NCBI GenBank assembly: GCA_018394295.1
Contig: CP074573.1
Coordinates: 682,001 to 746,000, forward strand
Reading direction: 5' to 3'
Source of the DNA: Mycoplasmatota bacterium
Lineage (GTDB): Bacteria; Bacillota_I; Bacilli_A; Haloplasmatales; Haloplasmataceae
DNA: 64,000 bases
The translations under genes were made by a program, and so were the position numbers. The first letter of the stretch is position 1. Each line of letters starts with the position of its first letter. Below, one piece after another: positions 1-8,259 of the stretch. The notes beneath the pieces were generated by a model, which worked only from the letters and a program-made list of their open reading frames with translations, was not told the DNA's origin and did not search any database.

Positions 1-1
1 T

Positions 2-433
2 GATAAGAAAGATGCAGGCGATATTGGTGCTGGTTTTACAGTTACAGCATTTTATGAATTGATTATGACCGATTCAAATGAAGAAATCGATAGTATTGAT
101 GATTTGAAATATCAGGAACGTCAGTTTACGAATTTTGATGATGTAATGACTATTAAACTACGATATAAAGAACCAACTGAAGATATCAGTCAATTAATGG
201 AAGAAGTAATTAAGGTTACAGATATTGTAGATAATCCATCTCAAAACTTTTTATTCGCTAGTTCTGTTGCTGAATTTAGCTTATTATTAAGAGATTCTGA
301 ATATAAAGGGAATGCGAATTTCGATCAAATCATCCAAAGAGCAACCCTTTCTAAAGGCGAAGATGAGAAAGGCTATCGTTCTGAATTTATTCGTTTAGTA
401 GGACTTGCGAAAAGTCTAATCAATCGAGAATAG
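2..433 (+). CDS. VWA-domain protein (YfbK-like), C-terminal fragment
   Basis: The open frame runs in from the left edge, so only the last ~143 residues are present; the ATG at 59 is internal because the frame is open back to base 2 and reads DKKDAGDIGAGFTVTAFYEL. That segment (compare the DIGAGHTVTALYE motif) and the later FASSVAEFSLLLRDS and GYRSEFIRLV blocks are characteristic of the C-terminal domain (DUF3520) of YfbK-type von Willebrand factor A proteins. These are usually exported or membrane-anchored lipoproteins of unclear function. The metal-binding VWA domain itself lies outside the window. The gene ends at a strong bidirectional hairpin. Family assignment is fairly secure; the role is unknown. 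Confidence 0.8.
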   Translation, partial: DKKDAGDIGAGFTVTAFYELIMTDSNEEIDSIDDLKYQERQFTNFDDVMTIKLRYKEPTEDISQLMEEVIKVTDIVDNPSQNFLFASSVAEFSLLLRDSEYKGNANFDQIIQRATLSKGEDEKGYRSEFIRLVGLAKSLINRE

Positions 434-453
434 TATAAGTTTAAATTGATATA

Positions 454-505
454 AAAACTTGAATGTAAATTGTACTAATGAGTACTTTTACATTCAAGTT
501 TTTTA
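454..505. terminator. Bidirectional terminator between VWA gene and Cys-rich gene
   Basis: Inverted repeat with arms ACTTGAATGTAAA and TTTACATTCAAGT plus an inner GTACT/AGTAC stem, flanked by A-rich sequence on the left and a T-run on the right. It sits between two convergent genes and can end transcripts on both strands. Confidence 0.85.
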
Positions 506-844
506 TTTATTATCAAATGATTTGATACACATAGAAGCTGATTCTAAACAAACTTGCTGTGTCATTTTTGTACAGACATCATTAAAGTTTTCACATTCTT
601 TTGCGGTGACTTCTGCTAAATGGGCACAAATTAAGGCCATTTTTTTTGCGTGTTTCGATTTTCGTGTTAAAAAACCAACAGTCATCTGTGCATGTATTTC
701 ACATTCTACTAAATTTTTGATCAACTCACCACGATCTTTGAGGTCAGGTGCATTAAGGCATTCATCCAGGCATTCATTACAAGCTTGTGCACAATCATTT
801 AAAAAATCAATACAGATTTGATATTCACTCTCAATAAAATCCAT
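503..844 (-). CDS. Four-helix-bundle cysteine-rich (copper-binding-like) protein
   Basis: A 113-residue protein read from the ATG at 844, which has AGGAGG 6 bases upstream; the longer frame to 898 lacks a ribosome site and would run up to the next gene's stop. The sequence is helical, with cysteines in the pattern CAQACNECLDEC, then isolated Cys/His (VECEIHAQM, ICAHLAE, KECENFNDVC, MCIKSF). This layout is that of the DUF326 four-helix-bundle family, related to the copper-storage proteins (Csp), in which Cys residues line the bundle core. No signal peptide is seen, so it would be cytosolic. It may bind Cu(I) or act as a ferredoxin-like metal protein; metal identity is inferred from family only. 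Confidence 0.75.
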   Translation of the reverse strand: MDFIESEYQICIDFLNDCAQACNECLDECLNAPDLKDRGELIKNLVECEIHAQMTVGFLTRKSKHAKKMALICAHLAEVTAKECENFNDVCTKMTQQVCLESASMCIKSFDNK

Positions 845-897
845 GCTTATCCTCCTTTGTTCATTATAGTATAGTAAACAAAGAGAAGTAAAATACA

Positions 898-2076
898 TTA
901 TTTTGGATTTATTTGTAAAATATATAGTTTTAAATATAGTGATTCATCATATCCCCAAACAATAGGATGGTCTATATCTTGTGTTCTATAGTCTATTTCT
1001 CTGATGGTTTTATGCGCATCATGTGCTGCTTCTTCAAGCATTGTTTTAAATAATTCTGGTTTCATATAATGAGAACATGAAGCGGTTACTAGAAAACCAC
1101 CAGGCTTTACTAATTTCATTCCTCTTAAATTTATTTCTTTGTACCCTCGATAAGCACTTTTAATTTTCTTTGCTGATTTGGTGAAGGCAGGTGGGTCTAA
1201 TATGACTACATCATAAAGTTTAAATGCATCTGTATAAGCTTTAAGTAAATCAAAAGCATTTCCACAAATAAAATTAATTTTGTCTTCTACTTTGTTTAAT
1301 TCTGCGTTCTTTTTAGCAAGTGCTAAAGCCATTTCTGATATGTCGATAGCGTCAACTTCTTTTGCTCCATAGCTAGCAGCATGTAAAGCAAAACCGCCTG
1401 TATGGGTAAAACAATCTAAAACTTTCGCATCTTTCACAATTGCTTTTATGGATGCGTGATTGGCTTTTTGATCTAAAAAACTACCTGTTTTTTGACCACC
1501 TGCGATGTCTACATAAAAATTAACACCATTTTCACTAATAATTGTGACTGGGTCAAATGTTTGATACAGGAATCCTTTTTTTTCTTCTAACCCTTCTAAT
1601 AGACGAACGGAATTATCATTTCGTTCATATATTCCTTTCGGTTTAACTAGTTCAATTAGTAATTTCACAATTAAATCTTTATACTGATCAATCCCATAAG
1701 TTAATGTTTGAATGGATAAATAGTCATTGAATTTGTCAACAATTAATCCTGGTAATTGATCAGCTTCACCAAAAATGAGTCTGTAACTTTCGCTAGTCAT
1801 CATTTTTTGTCTGTATAGATAGGCATTTTCAATTCTTTTCCGAAAAAATTCTTCATTGATTTCTTCATCAATATTTCGGGTCATCATTCGAACTAAAATA
1901 AGTGATTTTGGATTTATATATCCTTTACCTAAAAATCTTCCTTTATGATTATAAACTGATACGATATCGCCTGATTGATAATCTCCTTCGATATGGTCTA
2001 CTTCATTTTTATATACCCAAGGATGATTTTTTTCTACTCTTTTTTTAATACCTAATTTTAATATTACTTTTATCAT
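898..2076 (-). CDS. Class I rRNA large-subunit methyltransferase, RlmI family
   Basis: A 392-residue protein, close to the length of E. coli RlmI (about 396). It has an N-terminal PUA-type RNA-binding domain (roughly residues 1-75; VKKNHPWVYKNEV), a middle RlmI-like region, and a C-terminal SAM-dependent Rossmann domain. The SAM site shows as DCFTHTGGFALHAA with the acidic VDAIDIS strand; VVILDPPAF is the catalytic DPP(A/F) motif and TASCSHYM follows. The family makes 5-methylcytosine in 23S rRNA. The start at 2076 has AAAAGGAGC upstream. It is probably monocistronic or weakly linked to the downstream Cys-rich gene. Exact target base is not determinable. Confidence 0.9.
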   Translation of the reverse strand: MIKVILKLGIKKRVEKNHPWVYKNEVDHIEGDYQSGDIVSVYNHKGRFLGKGYINPKSLILVRMMTRNIDEEINEEFFRKRIENAYLYRQKMMTSESYRLIFGEADQLPGLIVDKFNDYLSIQTLTYGIDQYKDLIVKLLIELVKPKGIYERNDNSVRLLEGLEEKKGFLYQTFDPVTIISENGVNFYVDIAGGQKTGSFLDQKANHASIKAIVKDAKVLDCFTHTGGFALHAASYGAKEVDAIDISEMALALAKKNAELNKVEDKINFICGNAFDLLKAYTDAFKLYDVVILDPPAFTKSAKKIKSAYRGYKEINLRGMKLVKPGGFLVTASCSHYMKPELFKTMLEEAAHDAHKTIREIDYRTQDIDHPIVWGYDESLYLKLYILQINPK

Positions 2077-2207
2077 AAATGCTCCTTTTTTTATTCATTC
2101 CATACCATTATATACTGTTATTATTTGTTAATACAAGGTTTTTATGAAGATGAATGATAAATCTAACTTTTGAAAATAATAAAGAATGATATGAAGGAGT
2201 GATTTAA

Positions 2208-2453
2208 GTGAATAATGATAATAAAAATTCTAAAAATAAAGATGGAATCGAAGAAATACGTGCAAAGAGTGAAGTGTTGAATGATAATAAATATAATGTG
2301 GAAATTGCACAAGATTTTTCTATACCAAATGTATCTAGTCATATAATCGATGTCAATCAACCGATCATTGGTTATACTGCAGGACTAATTACACGAGATT
2401 TAGTTAGTCAAGGAGAAAAAATTGCAGCTGAGAAATATAAAAATAAAAAATAG
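2208..2453 (+). CDS. Small protein resembling alpha/beta-type SASP
   Basis: An 81-residue ORF beginning with GTG, with AAGGAG 8 bases upstream and a terminator 15 bases after the stop, so it looks like a real monocistronic gene. The N-terminal third is Asn/Lys-rich and probably disordered. The core reads VEIAQDFSI, then about 19 residues, then GLITRDLVSQGEK. This parallels the alpha/beta small acid-soluble spore protein pattern (EIASEFGV ... GGEITKRLV), including the E-I-A site that germination protease cleaves. The gap between blocks is about four residues longer than in B. subtilis SspA and the RANGSVGG segment is absent. Alternatively it is an unrelated DNA-associated or hypothetical small protein. 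Confidence 0.55.
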   Translation: MNNDNKNSKNKDGIEEIRAKSEVLNDNKYNVEIAQDFSIPNVSSHIIDVNQPIIGYTAGLITRDLVSQGEKIAAEKYKNKK

Positions 2454-2468
2454 GTTATAGAATAAAAT

Positions 2469-2500
2469 CCACCAACTTTTAAGTTGGTGGGTTATTTTTT
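2469..2500 (+). terminator. Terminator of the SASP-like gene
   Basis: Perfect 10-bp stem CCACCAACTT/AAGTTGGTGG with a two-base centre, followed by GTTA and an eight-T run. It overlaps the stop codon of the convergent zur gene, so it may also shape the 3' end of that transcript. Confidence 0.85.
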
Positions 2501-2907
2501 TTACAATTAGGACAAATTCCAAATAACTCTAGTTTATGATTTGTAATGGTGAAGTTTGTTTCATTTTCTATCGTTTTTTCAAAACCATTGAAAGGGCAGA
2601 AATCAATTTCAACCATCTTTTGACATTTATGACAAATTAAATAATGAGTGTGTTGATGGTGATTGAGTTTATAACAAGCTTTGGTATCTTCTTTAACAAT
2701 GGGTTTAATCACAATTCCTTTTTCTAAAAAAGTATCTAAAATCCGATAAACAGTTGATAAATTGATAGAAAGATCATTTTGTTTACAATAATGATAAATC
2801 TCTTCTGCGGTTAAGGGATTTTCAGATGCAGTTAATAGTTTAAGTAAAAATAAACGATGTTTTGTTTTTTTAAGACCAATTTTACTTAATAGTGTTTCTT
2901 GAATCAT
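2479..2907 (-). CDS. zur: Fur-family metalloregulator, probably Zur
   Basis: A 142-residue Fur-family repressor: N-terminal winged helix (residues 1-80, with LSTVYRILDTF as recognition helix), then the dimerisation and metal domain with HHQHTHYLICHKCQKMVEID. It has two CxxC pairs (CHKC and CPNC) forming the structural zinc site. It is the last gene of the znuA-znuC-znuB operon (41 bases after znuB), and a Zur-type palindrome lies at the operon promoter. The context therefore favours zinc sensing with autoregulation over iron (Fur) or peroxide (PerR). The sensory-site chemistry cannot be proven from sequence alone. Confidence 0.85.
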   Translation of the reverse strand: MIQETLLSKIGLKKTKHRLFLLKLLTASENPLTAEEIYHYCKQNDLSINLSTVYRILDTFLEKGIVIKPIVKEDTKACYKLNHHQHTHYLICHKCQKMVEIDFCPFNGFEKTIENETNFTITNHKLELFGICPNCKKNNPPT

Positions 2908-2948
2908 ACAGTCACCACCCTTTATTTAATTATATCATATAGATGGTA

Positions 2949-3770
2949 TTAACCTAACTTTTTTTTGAGATAAAAAGCGATAAAGAAGAACCCGTTTACA
3001 ACAACAATAGTAGAACCAGTAGGTGAATTGATTATAATTGATAATAATACACCTATTATAATGCTTAAAATCGAAACAATTAAGGATATTTTAATTGTGG
3101 ATTTAAAACCTTTAGAAACTTGTAAAGCTGTTACAGTAGGAAAAATGATTAAACTAGAGATTAACATTGTTCCTACAACACGAATTCCTAAAACAATTGT
3201 GAGAGAAGTAAGAATTGAAATAATATAGTTTAGTCGTTTGGTGTTAAGTCCTAATACTTTTGAGAATTCTTCGTCATAGGTTAAAGCAAATAAACTATTA
3301 TATAAAAATAAGACTGTAATAGTGACCACAATAGATAAGATAATTGATAAAATAACATCAAGATTGGTGACTAATAGAATACTTCCAAATAAGTAACTAG
3401 ATAAATTGACGTTAAAACCACTTGAATAACTCGCGATTAAGTAACCTAAAGCTACTGAAAAAGATGCAACTAAGCCAATGGCAGCATCCCCATGAATTTC
3501 TGCTTTTTCATTTAATTTCAAAATTAAGATTGAAGCTAGGATAACAAGTGGAATAGAAACATAAAGAGGGGTTATTCCTAGAAATAGAGCGATAGCAATT
3601 GTCGCAAAACTAACATGTGCTAGACCATCCCCTATCATTGAGTACTTCTTTAAAACAAGAAAAATTCCTAAAAAAGAACTGCTGATGGCTACTAATATAC
3701 CGACAAGTAGGGCTTTTAAAATGAAAGTTGAGGTAATCGCTTCTAATAATAATTGTATTGTTTCATTCAT
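2949..3770 (-). CDS. znuB: Zinc/manganese ABC transporter permease (ZnuB/AdcB type)
   Basis: A 273-residue, very hydrophobic ABC-3 family permease with about eight or nine membrane segments. The ALLVGILVAISSSFLGIFLVLKKYSMIGDGLAHVSFA region near the N-terminus and the GDAAIGLVASFSVALGYLIAS segment are typical of the family, and the central cytoplasmic loop after YDEEFSKVLGL would contact the ATPase. It follows znuC by two bases. It moves a divalent metal delivered by ZnuA across the membrane; zinc is inferred from the His-rich binding protein and Zur-like control, manganese being the alternative. Confidence 0.9.
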   Translation of the reverse strand: MNETIQLLLEAITSTFILKALLVGILVAISSSFLGIFLVLKKYSMIGDGLAHVSFATIAIALFLGITPLYVSIPLVILASILILKLNEKAEIHGDAAIGLVASFSVALGYLIASYSSGFNVNLSSYLFGSILLVTNLDVILSIILSIVVTITVLFLYNSLFALTYDEEFSKVLGLNTKRLNYIISILTSLTIVLGIRVVGTMLISSLIIFPTVTALQVSKGFKSTIKISLIVSILSIIIGVLLSIIINSPTGSTIVVVNGFFFIAFYLKKKLG

Positions 3771-3772
3771 TT

Positions 3773-4456
3773 TTAAACCTCCAATTCTTGTTGTGAGATT
3801 GCATAATCAGCACTATTTCCAAAATAAATTAATTTTTGATTGATATAGAGTATTTTATTGTTTTCATTTTCTAAATCATTAATATCATGGGTAATATGTA
3901 AAATGGTCACTAATTCTTCTTTATTTAATCGTTGTAATATTTCATAAAATTGTTTTTTGAAATTGGGGTCTAGAGCACTTGTTGGTTCGTCAAGTATTAA
4001 GATACTAGGAGAATTAACAATCGCTCTAGCTAGTAAAACACGTTGTTGTTGCCCACCAGAGAGAAGACCAATCTTCCGATTTTTCAATTCATAGATGTGT
4101 AATTTTTTTAATGTTTCCTCAATTTTTTGATGATCAGTAGAAGTTATTAGTTTTGGATGCTTTTTAGTTCCTAATAAACCAAGTGAGACGATTTCTGAAA
4201 CTGTTGCAGGAAAATGTTTTTCTGTTGTAAAAGCTTTTTGTGGAAGATATCCAATTGGTTGATTGTATCGTTTGATGGTTCCTTTATAATGGTCGATTAA
4301 TCTTAGAATTGCTTTTACAAGCGTTGTTTTTCCTGCACCATTTGGTCCAATTATATTAATATAATCTCCTTTTTCAACGGAGAATGAAATATCATTAATC
4401 ACATCAAAATTCCCATAGGATACATTTAGATGATCAATTGTTAAAACTTTATTCAT
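3773..4456 (-). CDS. znuC: Zinc ABC transporter ATP-binding protein
   Basis: A 227-residue ABC ATPase. Walker A is GPNGAGKTT, the signature is LSGGQQQR, Walker B is ILILDEP with the following SALD, and the switch histidine is in LHITHD. The ATG at 4456 is preferred over the in-frame ATG at 4486 because AAAGGGGC lies just upstream of it. The start overlaps the znuA stop by eight bases, indicating translational coupling. It powers the ZnuB permease. A manganese or iron importer would look similar; the His-rich ZnuA partner and Zur-type operator favour zinc. Confidence 0.9.
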   Translation of the reverse strand: MNKVLTIDHLNVSYGNFDVINDISFSVEKGDYINIIGPNGAGKTTLVKAILRLIDHYKGTIKRYNQPIGYLPQKAFTTEKHFPATVSEIVSLGLLGTKKHPKLITSTDHQKIEETLKKLHIYELKNRKIGLLSGGQQQRVLLARAIVNSPSILILDEPTSALDPNFKKQFYEILQRLNKEELVTILHITHDINDLENENNKILYINQKLIYFGNSADYAISQQELEV

Positions 4457-5384
4457 CGTATATAAGCCCCTTTTTAAAATTTTCAATATTATGATACATT
4501 ATAGAGAGATAGGTAACGTTTTGTTTGAAATCTTCCTTAGATACATTCCCTGCTCCATTTAAAGGTAACATCTGTGCTCCTGTTTCTAAAGAGATGATTT
4601 TTGCTACTTTAGGATTTATCAATTCTTCATAAAAAATGGTTTTAATACCGGTTGAATCAATTAAATTAATTAATTCTTGTATTTTCTTTGGAGTAGGTAA
4701 GGTATCAGGAGAAAATCCATTGTAAGGTGATTGATATTCTAGATTGAATTGATTCGCAAGATATCCAAAAATGAAATGTCCTCCAAAGATAATGGTATCG
4801 TGTTTTACATGACTAAATAAATCTTGATAAGCAGAATCAAGCGCTTGAAGTTGTTTTTTATAGTTTGAAGCATTATCTCGATAAAAACTTTCATTTTGTG
4901 GGTCTACTTGAATTAACCCTTTTACAATGTTGTCAACCATTATCATCGCATTATTGGGATCTAGCCAAATATGGGGATCATAAGTATGATGGTGGTGAAA
5001 AAGATTTTCCTCTTCTTCTCCTGATAATAAAGATACACCCTCACTAGATTTTATAATCATTACATTATCTTCATCTAATACGTTAATAATTTTAGTTGCC
5101 CACACTTCTAAAAAATCACCAGTATATATAAATAGATCTGAGTTCCGGATTTCAAAAATACCTCTTGGTTTTGGTTCATAAGAATGTGGTTCGAAACCAG
5201 GAGGTAAAATTAATTGAACATCAACTTTGTCTTGAACAATTTCTCTTGTGAAATCATATAATGGGAAAATAGTAGTAACCACTTTTAATTTATCCTCATT
5301 TTTATCATCAAATTGACAACTTGTCAATATTAAGAAAACGAATAATAATAGACTTAAAGATAAGCTATATTTAATGTATTTCAT
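4449..5384 (-). CDS. znuA: Zinc-binding lipoprotein, solute receptor of ABC importer
   Basis: About 311 residues. An N-terminal lipoprotein signal ends in the lipobox LTSC, so the mature protein is anchored on the outer face of the membrane. This is the ZnuA/AdcA cluster A-I family: VVTTIFPLYDFTREI, LPPGFEPHSYEPKP, and a histidine-rich loop HHHHTYDPHIWLDP carrying metal ligands; further His occurs in GGHFIFGYLA. The ATG at 5384 has GGAGG five bases upstream; the in-frame TTG at 5396 is too close to that site. It is the first gene of the operon, directly downstream of the Zur-like box. Confidence 0.92.
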   Translation of the reverse strand: MKYIKYSLSLSLLLFVFLILTSCQFDDKNEDKLKVVTTIFPLYDFTREIVQDKVDVQLILPPGFEPHSYEPKPRGIFEIRNSDLFIYTGDFLEVWATKIINVLDEDNVMIIKSSEGVSLLSGEEEENLFHHHHTYDPHIWLDPNNAMIMVDNIVKGLIQVDPQNESFYRDNASNYKKQLQALDSAYQDLFSHVKHDTIIFGGHFIFGYLANQFNLEYQSPYNGFSPDTLPTPKKIQELINLIDSTGIKTIFYEELINPKVAKIISLETGAQMLPLNGAGNVSKEDFKQNVTYLSIMYHNIENFKKGLIYDE

Positions 5385-5433
5385 GACATCCTCCAAATCA
5401 TTAATAGCATTATTATGATATTTTCTATGTAAT

Positions 5434-5462
5434 ATTATGCATCAAAATAAATGTAAATGCAA
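5434..5462 (-). promoter_or_regulatory. Promoter of the znu operon
   Basis: Read on the minus strand: -35 TTGCAT (5462-5457), a 17-base spacer, and -10 CATAAT (5439-5434). The -35 hexamer lies inside the right half of the Zur-like palindrome, so a bound repressor would block RNA polymerase directly. Confidence 0.6.
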
Positions 5463-5476
5463 ATCATTTGCATTTA
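5454..5476. promoter_or_regulatory. Zur-type operator palindrome
   Basis: A perfect inverted repeat: AAATGCAAAT, one central C, then ATTTGCATTT, extendable by one more T/A pair on each side. Size and form match the Fur-superfamily 7-1-7 layout and closely resemble Gram-positive Zur boxes (AAATCGTAAT-N-ATTACGATTT). It lies about 70 bases upstream of znuA and overlaps the inferred -35. The zur gene ends the same operon. Confidence 0.8.
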
Positions 5477-5501
5477 TTCTAAAAATATTTCTTTCGAAAA
5501 T

Positions 5502-5530
5502 AAAAAAAAGAGAGGAATTATCCTCTCTTT
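5502..5530 (-). terminator. Terminator of zinc-ribbon gene
   Basis: Stem AAAGAGAGG/CCTCTCTTT with a six-base loop. On the minus strand it is followed by a run of T, just past the stop of the zinc-ribbon gene. Confidence 0.8.
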
Positions 5531-5545
5531 AACCTCTTAAATCAA

Positions 5546-5707
5546 TTAACGACGGTTTTGATTTCTTTGGTTTTTTCTTGCTCTACGGCAATCAGCACAT
5601 CTTACAGGATCATTTTCAAATCCTTTTTCTTTGTAAAATGCTTGCTCACCTTCAGTGAAAACGAATTCATTTCCGCAATCTTTACATATAATTTTTTTGT
5701 CAGCCAT
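5546..5707 (-). CDS. Small zinc-ribbon protein (zf-trcl type)
   Basis: A 53-residue protein from the ATG at 5707, which is preceded by AGAAGGAGG; the longer frame to 5755 would start inside the leader. It has two CxxC knuckles (ICKDCGNEF and VRCADCRRAR) around a QAFYKEKGFENDPVRC centre, then a basic Arg/Asn-rich tail. This is the probable zinc-binding domain family found as a stand-alone small protein in many bacteria; function is unknown, with nucleic-acid or ribosome association being guesses from the basic tail. It is monocistronic with its own terminator. Confidence 0.85.
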   Translation of the reverse strand: MADKKIICKDCGNEFVFTEGEQAFYKEKGFENDPVRCADCRRARKNQRNQNRR

Positions 5708-5759
5708 GGGTTTACCTCCTTCTAAGATAGGTATAATATTTAGATTTACTGTCATTTAT

Positions 5760-6015
5760 CTTAGACGAGGGTAAATTCAAATATTAGTTCCTAATGATTT
5801 CTTTTATATTCTAACACATTATAATTTTAAACACAACACTTTTTATTTAAAAGTTAACCTTATTTAATACATGTTGAAATTAAAATTATAATTTATTATA
5901 TTTTTTTGTAAAATAATGTTTTTTTATACGTAAATGTAGAAAAATAATGATATAAAATATAAAATTTTATATAATTTGTAATATTATGGTAAAATAGATA
6001 ATGGAGGTAAGAAAC
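5760..6015. other. AT-rich intergenic region upstream of rnr
   Basis: Divergent intergenic stretch, very AT-rich. It presumably holds promoters for both flanking genes, but no single -35/-10 pair stands out. GGAGG at 6003-6007 is the ribosome site for rnr and favours the ATG at 6016 over that at 6001. Confidence 0.4.
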
Positions 6016-8229
6016 ATGAAAGAAAAAATATTGAATTTAATGAACCATCCAGATTATAAACGATTATCAGTTGAGGAAATCGCAGGACAACTTTATATAG
6101 AAGATGCTGCATTATTTAAAGAAATGGTTAAGACGCTTGTACAACTTGAGGATGAATTTATACTTTATCGTGATAAAAAAGATCGTTATGATTTAATTGA
6201 ACGTTTTGGCTTTAAACCAGGAATCTTACAAATCAATAAAAAAGGATATGGATTTGTAACCTTGTTAAATGAAGAGACAAATGACATTTTTATTCCTAAA
6301 ACAGCTTTAAATGGCGCTATGAATCAAGATAAAGTACTGATAAAAGTCATGAAAAAAAAGACTGGTGCTCGATTTGAAGGTGAGATTTATAAGGTTGTTG
6401 AACGTGGAACTCATGATGTGATTGGCGTTTATTCTGAAGATAAAAATGCTGGTTATGTAATAAGTGACGATAAACGATTTAGAGGAAAGATTATCATTAA
6501 TAAAAATAAATCCAAAGGAGCAATGCCAGATCATAAAGTTAAGGTTCACATTGTTAAGTATATTTCTGATGGATTATTAGAAGGTGAAATTGTTGAAATA
6601 TTAGGACATAAAAATGATCCTGGAATTGATATATTATCAGTTGTATACAAGTATAATATTCCGACTCTTTTTTCTGAAAAAGTGTTAGACCAGGCAAAAA
6701 TGATTCGTGATGAAGTAAATGAATCTGATTTAATAGGTAGAAGAGATTTAAGAGATCAATTAATTGTCACAATTGATGGAGAAGATGCGAAAGATTTAGA
6801 TGATGCTGTGACAGTCAGTAAATTAGATAATGGAAATTATAAATTAGGTGTACATATTGCTGATGTCTCTTATTATGTAAGAGAAAATGATGAGATTGAT
6901 AAAGAGGCTTTAAAAAGAGGAACAAGTGTCTATTTAGTTGATCGAGTGATTCCAATGATTCCTCATCGTCTCTCGAATGGTATTTGTTCTTTAAATCCTC
7001 AAGTTAATCGCTTGGTTATATCTTGTGAAATGGAGATTAATGCTTCAGGTGATGTGGTTAAATATGAACTATTTCCTGGTATAATTAAAACTGTAGAAAG
7101 AATGACGTATACAAATGTGAATAAAATACTAGTTTCACAGGATGAAGAAGTCATGAAACGTTATGAACCTTTACTACCATTGTTTAATAATATGTATGAA
7201 TTATATAATATACTTAATAAAAGAAGAAAAGAACGTGGAGCAATTAATTTTGAAACCAATGAAGCAAGAATTATTGTTGATGAAGCTGGTAAACCACTTG
7301 ATATAAAACTAAGACTTCGAGATGTTGCCGAAAAAATCATTGAGGAATTTATGCTTTGTGCAAATGAGACGGTTGCCGAACATTTCCATTGGTTAAACTA
7401 TCCATTTATTTATCGTATCCATGAGAATCCAGATAGTGAAAAGATTAAAAGATTCTATCAACTATGTAATGCTTTAGGATATGTGATTAAAGGTAAAGAA
7501 AATAAAGTTCATCCTAAAGCCTTCCAAGAGATATTAGAAAAAGTAGAAAATACAAAAGAAGCAGCTGTTGTCAACACGATGTTAGTACGCTCAATGGCTA
7601 AAGCTCGTTATTCTGAACTTAGTCTAGGCCATTATGGTTTAGCAACAGATTTTTATACACACTTTACTTCTCCAATAAGACGGTATCCTGATACCATCGT
7701 CCATCGACTAATAAGGGAATTTGTTTTTGATTCAAAATGTGATGAAAAGAATTTTGAAAAATATTCTATTCTATTAAAAGATATTGCACTTCACACCTCT
7801 AAATGTGAACGTAACGCTGTAGATTGTGAGCGTGAAGTGGATGATATGAAAAAAGCTGAATTTATGGAAGATAAAGTAGGGGAAGTTTTTGAAGGAATCA
7901 TTAGTTCAGTCACAAATTGGGGAATTTATGTAGAATTACCGAATACCGTTGAAGGATTAGTACATGTATTAGATATGACAGATGATTATTATGAAATTGA
8001 TCAAAAGACAATGTCTTTAATTGGTGAACGTACGAAAAAGGTTTATCGGTTAGGAGATGATGTGAAAGTAAAAGTCATTAGTTCAAATAAAGAAGAACGC
8101 GAAATAGATTTTGAAATTGTTGGGGTTAAATCACGTAATCGAAATAAAGTAGTACTATCGAAGAAAAGAAGTCAAAAAGATAAATCAAAAAAAAATGACC
8201 GTAGCAAAAGTAAAAAAAATAACCATTAA
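6016..8229 (+). CDS. rnr: Ribonuclease R, 3'-5' exoribonuclease
   Basis: A 737-residue RNase II/R family enzyme. The order is an N-terminal helix-turn-helix-like segment (LSVEEIAGQLYIEDAALFKEMV), cold-shock/OB domains, the RNB catalytic domain, an S1 domain near the C-terminus (VGEVFEGIISSVTNWGIYVELPNTVEGLVHV), and a Lys/Ser-rich basic tail. The catalytic metal site is the IDGEDAKDLDDAV motif (about residues 250-262). It degrades structured RNA processively. The ATG at 6016 is eight bases after GGAGG. The usual neighbours secG and smpB are not adjacent; two transporter genes follow closely (30 bases), so co-transcription is possible. Confidence 0.95.
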   Translation: MKEKILNLMNHPDYKRLSVEEIAGQLYIEDAALFKEMVKTLVQLEDEFILYRDKKDRYDLIERFGFKPGILQINKKGYGFVTLLNEETNDIFIPKTALNGAMNQDKVLIKVMKKKTGARFEGEIYKVVERGTHDVIGVYSEDKNAGYVISDDKRFRGKIIINKNKSKGAMPDHKVKVHIVKYISDGLLEGEIVEILGHKNDPGIDILSVVYKYNIPTLFSEKVLDQAKMIRDEVNESDLIGRRDLRDQLIVTIDGEDAKDLDDAVTVSKLDNGNYKLGVHIADVSYYVRENDEIDKEALKRGTSVYLVDRVIPMIPHRLSNGICSLNPQVNRLVISCEMEINASGDVVKYELFPGIIKTVERMTYTNVNKILVSQDEEVMKRYEPLLPLFNNMYELYNILNKRRKERGAINFETNEARIIVDEAGKPLDIKLRLRDVAEKIIEEFMLCANETVAEHFHWLNYPFIYRIHENPDSEKIKRFYQLCNALGYVIKGKENKVHPKAFQEILEKVENTKEAAVVNTMLVRSMAKARYSELSLGHYGLATDFYTHFTSPIRRYPDTIVHRLIREFVFDSKCDEKNFEKYSILLKDIALHTSKCERNAVDCEREVDDMKKAEFMEDKVGEVFEGIISSVTNWGIYVELPNTVEGLVHVLDMTDDYYEIDQKTMSLIGERTKKVYRLGDDVKVKVISSNKEEREIDFEIVGVKSRNRNKVVLSKKRSQKDKSKKNDRSKSKKNNH

Positions 8230-8259
8230 TCAAGGAATTTTTTAGGATGTGACCGAGTT

